In this document: positions 1-5,086 of the stretch, one piece after another
Position numbering within the stretch: position 1 is the stretch's first letter
How the letters are laid out: the number at the start of each line of letters is the position of its first letter
NCBI GenBank assembly: GCA_017473795.1
Contig: JAFUJE010000111.1
Coordinates: forward strand, 1-5,090
DNA length: 5,090 nt
Origin: Clostridia bacterium
GTDB lineage: Bacteria; Bacillota; Clostridia; Christensenellales; UBA1242
Direction of reading: 5' to 3'
Position numbers and translations under genes: made by a program
Notes under the pieces: model-generated
What the model was told of the DNA's origin: nothing
What the model saw: the letters and a program-made list of their open reading frames with translations, nothing else
Databases searched by the model: none

Positions 1-49
1 CGGCCTCTTGTTCCCAAAACAAGCGCGCTACCAACTGCGCCAATCCCCG
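1..49 (-). tRNA. tRNA-Pro (anticodon UGG), partial
   Basis: Read on the minus strand this is the 5' part of a proline tRNA. It has the acceptor strand CGGGGAT, a D arm GCGC...GCGC with the AGTTGGTA loop, and a 5-bp anticodon stem CTTGT/ACAAG closing the loop TTTGGGA. The anticodon TGG is at 14-16, followed by G37, as is usual for Pro. The variable loop, T arm and 3' acceptor strand lie beyond the left window edge. The gene is 54 bp downstream of the smc stop codon on the same strand but has its own promoter-like sequence. Nothing in the visible part looks degenerate. Confidence 0.95.
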
Positions 50-57
50 ATAGATCT

Positions 58-86
58 AATATACGCTAAAATAATCAAAAAAGCAA
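58..86 (-). promoter_or_regulatory. Probable sigma-A promoter for tRNA-Pro
   Basis: On the minus strand there is TTGCTT (81-86), a 17-bp spacer, and TATATT (58-63). The expected start point, about 7 nt downstream, falls at or next to the first base of the tRNA (position 49). This predicts a transcript with almost no 5' leader, the same arrangement as for the tRNA-Leu in this window. The -35 box matches the consensus only partly. Confidence 0.55.
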
Positions 87-102
87 GTACTATCTGGGAT
101 AG
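77..102 (-). terminator. Weak terminator-like hairpin after smc
   Basis: Just past the smc stop codon the minus strand reads CTATC-CCA-GATAG (102 down to 90), a 5-bp stem with a 3-nt loop, followed after 7 nt by a run of six T (82-77). The stem is short, A/T-rich and separated from the T run. The T run also lies in the tRNA-Pro promoter spacer. It may reduce read-through into tRNA-Pro but is not a convincing intrinsic terminator. Confidence 0.2.
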
Positions 103-103
103 A

Positions 104-2680
104 TTACGCCAACTTAACCGAAACGATTTTACTGATACCCTTTTCTTCCATTGTGATACCATACAAACGGTCAGCCAATTCCATGGTGGGTTTACGGTGC
201 GTGATAACGATAAACTGTGTTTCACCCGAGAAATGATGTAAATAACTGGCAAAACGAGAAACGTTTGCATCGTCCAAAGCCGCCTCAATTTCGTCCAACA
301 AACAGAACGGCATCGTTTTATATTTCAAAATTGCAAACAAAATTGCAATCGCTGTTAAAGCTTTTTCACCACCCGACAACAAGGATATGTTTGCCAACTT
401 CTTACCCGGCGGTTCCGCAATAATATCGATACCGCATTCTAAGAAATTTTCCGCATCGGTCAAAACTAATTTTGCACTACCGCCACCAAATAATTCTTGG
501 AAGACCTTACCAAAATTGGTGTTAATTTGCTCGAACGCTGTTTTGAAATTCTTTTCCATTTGTTGCGATAACTCACGCATTACCTTTTCCAAATCTTGCT
601 TAGCGGCAAACAAATCATCACTTTGCGTCTTGTAACTTTCGTAGCGTTCTTTATCAGCCTTAACTTGCTCAATCGCATCCAAGTTTACGTTGCCTAAGTA
701 ACGAATGGAACGGTGTAATTCGCTGATGCGTGGTTCAGCCGCCACAACGTCAAATTCTGGATCACGTTGAGCATAACAAGCACTGTAATTCAAATTGTAT
801 TCTTCACTGATACGCTGACTTAAGTTTTCAATTTCAGCATCCATTTTCGTCAGCATATTGGTGGCATAATAATATTGCACTTGCAAAGCATTAATTTGTT
901 CGGTTAGTTCGGCACGTCCCGAGACCGAAGTTCCAGTTGCATAATGCAAGTTATCACGTGCCGCTTGCGTACGTGCCAGTTCATCTTTTAATTGTTCTAG
1001 TTTGGTTTGCGCTGCATTCACCGGCACATCTTTCAGATTGGCTTTCAAGCCCTGCAATTTCTCACGCAGTCGGGAAATATTTTCATCTACTTCACCCAAA
1101 CTTTTTTCGATTTGTTTTAGGTTGTTGGTATGCCACAAAGTATTGGTAACAGCGTTTTTACTACCACCCGTAATACTACCACGTGGCTCGATAATCGAAC
1201 CATCTAAGGTCACAATCTTGAAGGCATAACTGGCCTGACGAGCCAAAGCAATCGCCGAATCTAAATTATCACAAACAATTACCCGCCCCAACAAATTGGA
1301 AATTACGCCAGCAATTTCAGGTTTATATTCTACTAACTCACTTGCCACACCCAAAACTCGAGAACCCATGCCCCGCAAAATAGCCCTTTCATCTGGACGA
1401 ATATCACGAGCCTTAACCGCCGTAATTGGCAAGAATGTTGCACGACCTAAATTTTTACTGGATAACAAATGCACCAACTGTTTCGCATCTTCTTCGCTAT
1501 GCGTAATCACGTTTTGTGCCGCAGCACCCAAAGCCATTTCAATCGCTGTTTCTAATTCTGCTGGCACCGATAATTCTTGTGAAACAACACCGACAATCGC
1601 CCGAGCCACTTCACTATTTTTATTGCGTTCTTCAATTAATTTTTTGACACTATATTTAAAACCTTCACCCGAGTCAATGATATTCGCAATCATTTGCTTC
1701 TTCGACAATAATTGTTCTCGTTGTAATTCGGCTTGGTGTAAACTGTCCGCTGTCGCTTGGTACAATAATTGTTCTCCGCTCTGACGTTGATTGTCCAAAG
1801 ACAAGGCTAAAATCTGATCACGTAATTCTGCCACTTTTTTATCCAAAGCCGACAGCTCTTGCATTCCGTTGGCACTCGCCCGGTCCATCGTTTCCAACTT
1901 AGCTTGCAATTCTTTTAATTGTCCTTCAAATTCATCAGCCTGTGCTTGTGCTTTAGCTTTTTCTTCCGCCACATGGTCATACTTATAAATAAACAAATTG
2001 ATTTCGAGATGTTTCAATTCTTCTTTTAATTGTAAGTACTTTTGCGCCTTTTCGGCTTGCTTCATTAACGGCCCTAGGTTACGTTCAATTTCATTTAAGA
2101 CATCACTAACACGTACCAACTCTTGCGTTGTACGCTCCAATTTACGACCAGCCTCATCTTTACGAGCCCGGAATTTAGCAATCCCCGCCGCTTCTTCAAA
2201 AATACCACGACGATTTTCTGGTTTTGCCGAAACCAAGTCGGCGACTTGTCCCTGACTGATAATGGTTAAACCATCACGGTCAATACCACTATCATGTAAT
2301 AAATTATTAATATCTTTTAAGCGTGTCGGCTGTCCGTTTAAAGCATATTCACTTTCGCCATCACGGAATAATTTACGTGATATTGTAACTTCGCTTTCGT
2401 CGATTTCAAATACTTTAGTGCGGTTATCAAATACCAAAGCTACTTCAGCATAAGACTGCATCTTGCGGTTTGTCGTCCCTTTAAAGATGACATCCTGCAT
2501 AGAACTACCACGCACCGCTTTATAGCTTTGTTCACCTAATACCCATTTAATCGCATCACTAACATTACTTTTTCCGCAACCGTTCGGACCAACGATTGCC
2601 GTAATACCACTGCCGAAATCAACTTCGATTTTATCGGCAAAGGATTTAAAGCCATGCATAATGATACGTTTTAAAACCAC
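104..2680 (-). CDS. smc: Chromosome partition protein SMC, short-armed form (858 aa)
   Basis: This is the ATPase subunit of the bacterial condensin SMC-ScpAB, which dimerises at its hinge, binds DNA and extrudes loops to compact and segregate the chromosome. All defining parts are present: the N-terminal head with IMHGFKSFADK and Walker A GPNGCGKSN (31-39), a Q-loop around IISQGQV (140-146), an N-terminal coiled coil (about 168-345), a hinge (about 350-508) ending in GSITGGS, a C-terminal coiled coil (about 512-700), the ABC signature LLSGGEKAL (767-775), Walker B PFCLLDEIE (791-799), the D-loop ALDDANV and the H-loop ITHRKPT. It ends in VSVKLA, close to the usual family end. The start is the GTG at 2680, because VLKRI matches the conserved first strand of SMC; an in-frame ATG further upstream (2737) would add 19 unconserved residues. 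No Shine-Dalgarno is visible before the GTG. The family is normally about 1150-1200 residues; the missing length is in both arms about equally, so this looks like a real short-armed SMC, not a broken gene. Confidence 0.96.
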   Translation of the reverse strand: MVLKRIIMHGFKSFADKIEVDFGSGITAIVGPNGCGKSNVSDAIKWVLGEQSYKAVRGSSMQDVIFKGTTNRKMQSYAEVALVFDNRTKVFEIDESEVTISRKLFRDGESEYALNGQPTRLKDINNLLHDSGIDRDGLTIISQGQVADLVSAKPENRRGIFEEAAGIAKFRARKDEAGRKLERTTQELVRVSDVLNEIERNLGPLMKQAEKAQKYLQLKEELKHLEINLFIYKYDHVAEEKAKAQAQADEFEGQLKELQAKLETMDRASANGMQELSALDKKVAELRDQILALSLDNQRQSGEQLLYQATADSLHQAELQREQLLSKKQMIANIIDSGEGFKYSVKKLIEERNKNSEVARAIVGVVSQELSVPAELETAIEMALGAAAQNVITHSEEDAKQLVHLLSSKNLGRATFLPITAVKARDIRPDERAILRGMGSRVLGVASELVEYKPEIAGVISNLLGRVIVCDNLDSAIALARQASYAFKIVTLDGSIIEPRGSITGGSKNAVTNTLWHTNNLKQIEKSLGEVDENISRLREKLQGLKANLKDVPVNAAQTKLEQLKDELARTQAARDNLHYATGTSVSGRAELTEQINALQVQYYYATNMLTKMDAEIENLSQRISEEYNLNYSACYAQRDPEFDVVAAEPRISELHRSIRYLGNVNLDAIEQVKADKERYESYKTQSDDLFAAKQDLEKVMRELSQQMEKNFKTAFEQINTNFGKVFQELFGGGSAKLVLTDAENFLECGIDIIAEPPGKKLANISLLSGGEKALTAIAILFAILKYKTMPFCLLDEIEAALDDANVSRFASYLHHFSGETQFIVITHRKPTMELADRLYGITMEEKGISKIVSVKLA

Positions 2681-2791
2681 AATATAAATTACACATAAAC
2701 CCAATTTTTGACAAACAAATTTCTGCCCAAGCATCAAATCCCCTGTACACTTTTGACAAAACAGCGAATAAGATATATGCTATACCTACTT
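2681..2791. other. Divergent intergenic region between smc and tRNA-Leu
   Basis: This 111-bp spacer drives tRNA-Leu to the right and presumably smc to the left. It holds the tRNA promoter and two copies of TTTTGACAAA, at 2706-2715 and 2751-2760, exactly 45 bp apart. For smc only a weak candidate is visible on the minus strand: TTGTCA (2708-2713), 17 bp, then TAATTT, which would place the start point at or next to the GTG. No riboswitch-like or leader-peptide structure was seen. Confidence 0.6.
2753..2781 (+). promoter_or_regulatory. Strong sigma-A promoter for tRNA-Leu(CAG)
   Basis: A perfect -35 box TTGACA (2753-2758) is followed by exactly 17 bp and the -10 box TATGCT (2776-2781). The predicted start point at about 2788-2790 is only 2-4 nt before the tRNA 5' end, so the primary transcript would need little or no 5' trimming. 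The strength of this promoter argues that the unusual tRNA behind it is expressed. Confidence 0.75.
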
Positions 2792-2868
2792 GCGAGCGTG
2801 GCGGAATTGGCATACGCGTGCGTCTCAGAAGCGCATTCTTGGAGGTTCAAATCCTCTCGTTCGCACCA
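2792..2868 (+). tRNA. tRNA with anticodon CAG (Leu), short variable loop, CCA encoded
   Basis: The 77-nt gene folds as a full cloverleaf. The acceptor GCGAGCG pairs with CGTTCGC (one G-T wobble). The D stem GCG/CGC closes an 11-nt loop GAATTGGCATA. The anticodon stem TGCGT/GCGCA closes the loop CTCAGAA, giving anticodon CAG. The T stem GGAGG/CCTCT closes TTCAAAT, and A73 and CCA follow. The 3-bp D stem, the D loop and A73 are typical of bacterial tRNA-Leu. However, between the anticodon and T stems there are only 5 nt (TTCTT), where bacterial tRNA-Leu normally has a long, stem-forming variable arm. Position 37 is A, whereas CAG tRNA-Leu usually has G. Leu is therefore the identity indicated by the anticodon and D arm, but charging by leucyl-tRNA synthetase is not certain. 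It has its own strong promoter and stands alone between two minus-strand genes. Confidence 0.9.
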
Positions 2869-2918
2869 AAATTACTTTGTTCGTCGCACCAAGCGTTATA
2901 CGTATGTTATGACAACTT
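2869..2918. other. Convergent spacer between tRNA-Leu and the carboxypeptidase gene
   Basis: This 50-bp gap separates the 3' ends of two opposing genes. It contains a second copy of TCGCACCAA (2884-2892), identical to the tRNA 3' end at 2861-2869, and the short palindrome ATACGTAT. No stem followed by a T run was found on either strand, so the terminators of both genes are not evident. Confidence 0.5.
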
Positions 2919-3995
2919 TTACCTTGCATTTGCACCAGGCGAACCATCGCCTAAATTGACACATTCTCCCTGATAAATAGTTTCACCATGCAAACGAACC
3001 ATCACGCTATTTTCGACAATTACAATTTCCAGTTGCTCGTATTCGGTTTGCGACAACGGATAACTGAAACTTTCTAAAGCCAAGCCTTTGGTTCCATTTT
3101 GGTCGGTAAAAATTTCTTCTGCAACTAATACCGGTTTGTTGCTGTAAATTTCGTGAGCATCTTGCAACAACTGAGCCGTTTCCGGAAACATCGGACCACA
3201 ATTCAAAACCACGCAAACAATTTTTTGACCATCGACTTCCCGTGCCCCTACGAACGAACGCCCGGTCTTTTTGGTATAGCCCGTTTTTACGCCGATACAA
3301 CCATCTAAAGTTTTTAATAACTTATTCTTGTTAAGCAAAACTCGTGGCATTTCGGGCCCGTCAATGCGTTTTTCTTGCGCCGAACAAATTTCCACAAAAG
3401 TCGGATTCTGCAAAGCCACTGCCGACAATTTGGCTAAGTCTCGTGCCGTTGTGTAATGCTCAGGGTCATCTAAGCCATGTGGGTTCATAAAGTGTGTTTT
3501 CGTGGCACCGTATTTTTGCGCCGTGTCATTCATCATCGCCACAAAATCAGTTAAACTGGGCGCCACAGCCAAAGCCAGTGCTATTGCCGCATCGTTACCG
3601 GAACGCAACATTAATCCATACAATAATTCCCGTACCGTTAATTCTTCGCCTTTTTGTAAATAGATGCTACTTCCCTCAATGCCAATAGCTTCATCAGCCA
3701 CACGCACCTTCGTATCCAAATCTTGACAATTTTCCAATACTGTTAACGCCGTCACAATTTTAGTCGTCGATGCCATTCCCATAGGCTGGTCCGCATTATG
3801 TGCAAATAAAACCCGTCCCGTAGCCACATCCATTGTGCACATCGCCCGAGCCGAAGTTTCTCCAACCATCATTTCTGCGGCATTAACGTAAGCCGTAACC
3901 CCCGCACCTGCCAGCCACATCACACCGGCAAAAAATCCCGCTAGTAACACAATCACTAAAACCAAAGCACTTAACCGCCACCAAACTTTTTTCAT
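2919..3995 (-). CDS. D-alanyl-D-alanine carboxypeptidase, PBP5/DacF family (peptidase S11)
   Basis: This low-molecular-weight penicillin-binding protein removes the terminal D-Ala from peptidoglycan pentapeptides outside the membrane, limiting cross-linking in the wall or spore cortex. All three active-site motifs are present and spaced as in the family: S76-T-T-K79 (in MASTTKI), S132-G-N134 (in LRSGNDAA) and K237-T-G239 (in GVKTGYT). The catalytic Ser is S76. Residues 1-40 carry two Lys followed by a long hydrophobic stretch and end in YVNAA, fitting a signal peptide or an uncleaved N-terminal anchor. The region after about 285 resembles a PBP5_C beta domain (SYPLSQTEYEQLEI), but the protein stops at 358 residues with a hydrophilic tail (GDGSPGANAR) and no amphipathic membrane helix; related enzymes are often 380-440 residues. 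The ATG at 3995 opens the signal peptide but has no clear Shine-Dalgarno. Whether it is the vegetative (DacA-like) or sporulation (DacF/DacB-like) enzyme cannot be decided; no spoIIA genes are adjacent within the window. Confidence 0.93.
   Translation of the reverse strand: MKKVWWRLSALVLVIVLLAGFFAGVMWLAGAGVTAYVNAAEMMVGETSARAMCTMDVATGRVLFAHNADQPMGMASTTKIVTALTVLENCQDLDTKVRVADEAIGIEGSSIYLQKGEELTVRELLYGLMLRSGNDAAIALALAVAPSLTDFVAMMNDTAQKYGATKTHFMNPHGLDDPEHYTTARDLAKLSAVALQNPTFVEICSAQEKRIDGPEMPRVLLNKNKLLKTLDGCIGVKTGYTKKTGRSFVGAREVDGQKIVCVVLNCGPMFPETAQLLQDAHEIYSNKPVLVAEEIFTDQNGTKGLALESFSYPLSQTEYEQLEIVIVENSVMVRLHGETIYQGECVNLGDGSPGANAR
2937..2952. repeat. Perfect 6-bp inverted repeat near the carboxypeptidase 3' end
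   Basis: AGGCGA (2937-2942), a 4-nt gap and TCGCCT (2947-2952) form a perfect G/C-rich hairpin within the last codons of the carboxypeptidase gene. No T run follows on either strand, so it is not a standard intrinsic terminator. It could still stabilise an mRNA 3' end or be chance. Confidence 0.35.
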
Positions 3996-4066
3996 TAACC
4001 ATATTATTTACATTCACACAAAATTTATTATCTTCATAAATAAATCGCATGAAAGGAGAACAAATT
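3996..4066. promoter_or_regulatory. Divergent promoter region, carboxypeptidase / coat-like genes
   Basis: These 71 very A/T-rich bp must hold the promoters of two divergent units. For the plus strand, AC (4016-4017), 17 bp and CATAAATAA (4035-4043) approach the sigma-K-type pattern AC-N16/17-CATANNNTA. The alternative sigma-A reading is TTCACA (4013-4018), 16 bp, CATAAA (4035-4040). For the minus strand, GATAAT (4027-4032) is a fair -10 box but its -35 region is poor. None of these is decisive. Confidence 0.35.
4054..4058 (+). promoter_or_regulatory. Shine-Dalgarno AGGAG deciding the start at 4067
   Basis: AGGAG within GAAAGGAG sits 8 nt before the ATG at 4067. An earlier in-frame ATG at 4049 overlaps this motif, so it cannot be the start served by it. 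The protein therefore begins MSTEQNLN. Confidence 0.85.
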
Positions 4067-4654
4067 ATGAGCACAGAACAAAACTTAAATCGTGTCGTCA
4101 TTTCCGTACCACGTGTCCTCGACAGTGCTATGGTTGTGACACAAGACCCACAACTGCAAATTGCGGCTGGCACCATTCCACCAACCGCCACGGCTCCATA
4201 TGTTATCAACAACATTCAAGCCATTGCTAATGAAACCCAAATTACCAACATTGTTATCACGCCACTGGGTGATAATACCCGTTGTTCTCGAGTTACTGCC
4301 ACCGTCATTATTCCCCTTACAGTAACTATGACCGACGCTAACAACGTGCAATTCACGACCACAACCAGTATTACCAAAAATGTCAGTCTGGTTCTTTATA
4401 TTCCTGACAACACCGCATTCCCTTACACCATTTCGGCACAAGCCGCTTTCGGCTATGACAGCGCAACTATTGACGGCGAAACTATCACAATCATGTGTGC
4501 AACCACCAAAATCTTAGTCCGTGTCACCGCCATTACCGACCTGTTGATTCCAACTTACGGTTATGCCCCATTACAACAAGCCGACAACAATACCTGCAGT
4601 AACAGCCAAAATTTCTTAAACCAACCATTATTTCCCCAAGGTCGTGTCTATTAA
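4067..4654 (+). CDS. Thr/Val/Ile-rich beta-type protein, probable clostridial spore-surface family (195 aa)
   Basis: The exact function is unknown. The protein has no signal peptide or membrane segment. It is rich in Thr, Val, Ile and Asn with alternating beta-strand patterns, contains only three Cys (73, 144, 177), and has almost no predicted helix. Three marks recall uncharacterised proteins I know from spore-forming Clostridia: an N-terminal VPRVLDS (14-20), a central stretch IIPLTVTMTDANNV followed by VSLVLYIPD (81-113), and a C-terminal LLIPTYGY (159-166) with a final PLFPQ (187-191). In that group these positions read roughly vpRVfDs, a strand-rich core, and LLvPsYGY...LPLyPq. The architecture also resembles SPOCS/DUF3794-type coat-associated domains, but I cannot confirm membership. 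A strong Shine-Dalgarno and a same-strand gene 15 bp downstream suggest a bicistronic, well-translated unit. A role in the spore coat or exosporium is an inference from family resemblance and the neighbour's composition; a vegetative surface role is not excluded. Confidence 0.82.
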   Translation: MSTEQNLNRVVISVPRVLDSAMVVTQDPQLQIAAGTIPPTATAPYVINNIQAIANETQITNIVITPLGDNTRCSRVTATVIIPLTVTMTDANNVQFTTTTSITKNVSLVLYIPDNTAFPYTISAQAAFGYDSATIDGETITIMCATTKILVRVTAITDLLIPTYGYAPLQQADNNTCSNSQNFLNQPLFPQGRVY

Positions 4655-4656
4655 TT

Positions 4657-4664
4657 AAAAGGAG
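4657..4664 (+). promoter_or_regulatory. Shine-Dalgarno AAAAGGAG of the downstream small gene
   Basis: AAAAGGAG begins 3 nt after the upstream stop codon and lies 5 nt before the ATG at 4670. Together with the 15-bp intergenic distance and no visible terminator, it supports co-transcription of the two genes. Confidence 0.85.
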
Positions 4665-4669
4665 TAAAA

Positions 4670-5086
4670 ATGAACATTTCTAAAAATTTAATCGTCGCTT
4701 TATTAGGATTGGGTTGCTATGCCCGCAGCAACAGCCTTAACTTAGCCAACAACACTACCATCTTATTAATCATCTTGGCATTGCTGGCTAAAAATAACAA
4801 CAACGATGACAACAACGTTGAAATCGCCAGCACCCGCAACACCACAGTCAATGCGTGTCCGTGCACAAGCAACAACTACAGCACATCAGCCCGTGTCGTT
4901 TACCCACAACCATATCCCACCTACGCAACCGGCTACTGCTACCCACAACATTACCACACCGCCAACGTTGTCCCCTATCAAGCCACCTCAGCCTGTCCTA
5001 GCGCTTGCTATGTTTCCCATAACTCATGGAACTACCCACACTATCGCTCCAACTGTAGATACCCCTGCCACAACGTCCTGTATTAA
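4670..5086 (+). CDS. Asn/Tyr/Cys/His-rich small protein, possible spore coat component (138 aa)
   Basis: I do not recognise a named family with certainty. The protein has three parts. Residues 1-41 hold two short hydrophobic runs, LIVALLGLGC (7-16) and ILLIILALLA (31-40), joined by a polar Asn/Ser-rich loop with NLANNTT. Residues 42-60 form an Asn/Asp low-complexity linker (NNNNDDNN). Residues 61-138 are a repetitive tail rich in Tyr, Cys, Pro, His and Asn. In total there are 14 Tyr, 8 Cys (16, 63, 65, 90, 109, 113, 129, 133) and 5 His, with CPC, ACPSAC and CRYPC clusters. Such composition is typical of spore-coat and other cross-linked structural proteins, where Tyr and Cys form dityrosine or disulfide links. 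Asn is encoded almost entirely by AAC, suggesting high expression. The gene ends with tandem TAA codons. It lies 15 bp after the beta-type protein gene, so both products may work in the same structure. A small membrane-associated metal-binding protein is the alternative reading. Confidence 0.75.
   Translation: MNISKNLIVALLGLGCYARSNSLNLANNTTILLIILALLAKNNNNDDNNVEIASTRNTTVNACPCTSNNYSTSARVVYPQPYPTYATGYCYPQHYHTANVVPYQATSACPSACYVSHNSWNYPHYRSNCRYPCHNVLY

Noticed and set aside
1296..1784. Plus-strand open frame of 162 codons inside smc.
   Set aside because: It is fully antisense to the conserved hinge and N-terminal arm of SMC, lacks a ribosome binding site, and its translation resembles no protein.
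104..2680. smc as a decayed or internally deleted pseudogene, or as another long coiled-coil ATPase (RecN, SbcC/Rad50, MukB).
   Set aside because: All ATPase motifs, the hinge and matched arm lengths are intact in one uninterrupted frame, and the hinge GSITGGS, ITHRK and VSVKL end are SMC-specific.
2937..2952. AGGCGA/TCGCCT hairpin as an intrinsic terminator.
   Set aside because: No T run follows on either strand, and it lies within the coding region of the carboxypeptidase.
2708..2959. Plus-strand 83-codon open frame across the tRNA-Leu gene.
   Set aside because: It runs through a tRNA, its promoter and the 3' end of the carboxypeptidase gene; there is no ribosome binding site.
4049..4066. 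Upstream in-frame ATG at 4049 as the start of the beta-type protein (MKGEQI extension).
   Set aside because: This ATG overlaps the Shine-Dalgarno GAAAGGAG, which is correctly spaced for the ATG at 4067; nothing resembling a ribosome binding site precedes 4049.
4085..4441. Minus-strand 118-codon open frame opposite the beta-type protein gene.
   Set aside because: The plus-strand gene has a strong Shine-Dalgarno, biased composition and family-like motifs; the antisense frame is Gly/Asn-rich because it mirrors Thr/Val codons.
4670..5086. Tandem-repeat or CRISPR-like array in the repetitive 3' part of the last gene.
   Set aside because: The repetition is compositional at the protein level (Asn, Tyr, Cys, Pro); there are no identical evenly spaced DNA repeats.
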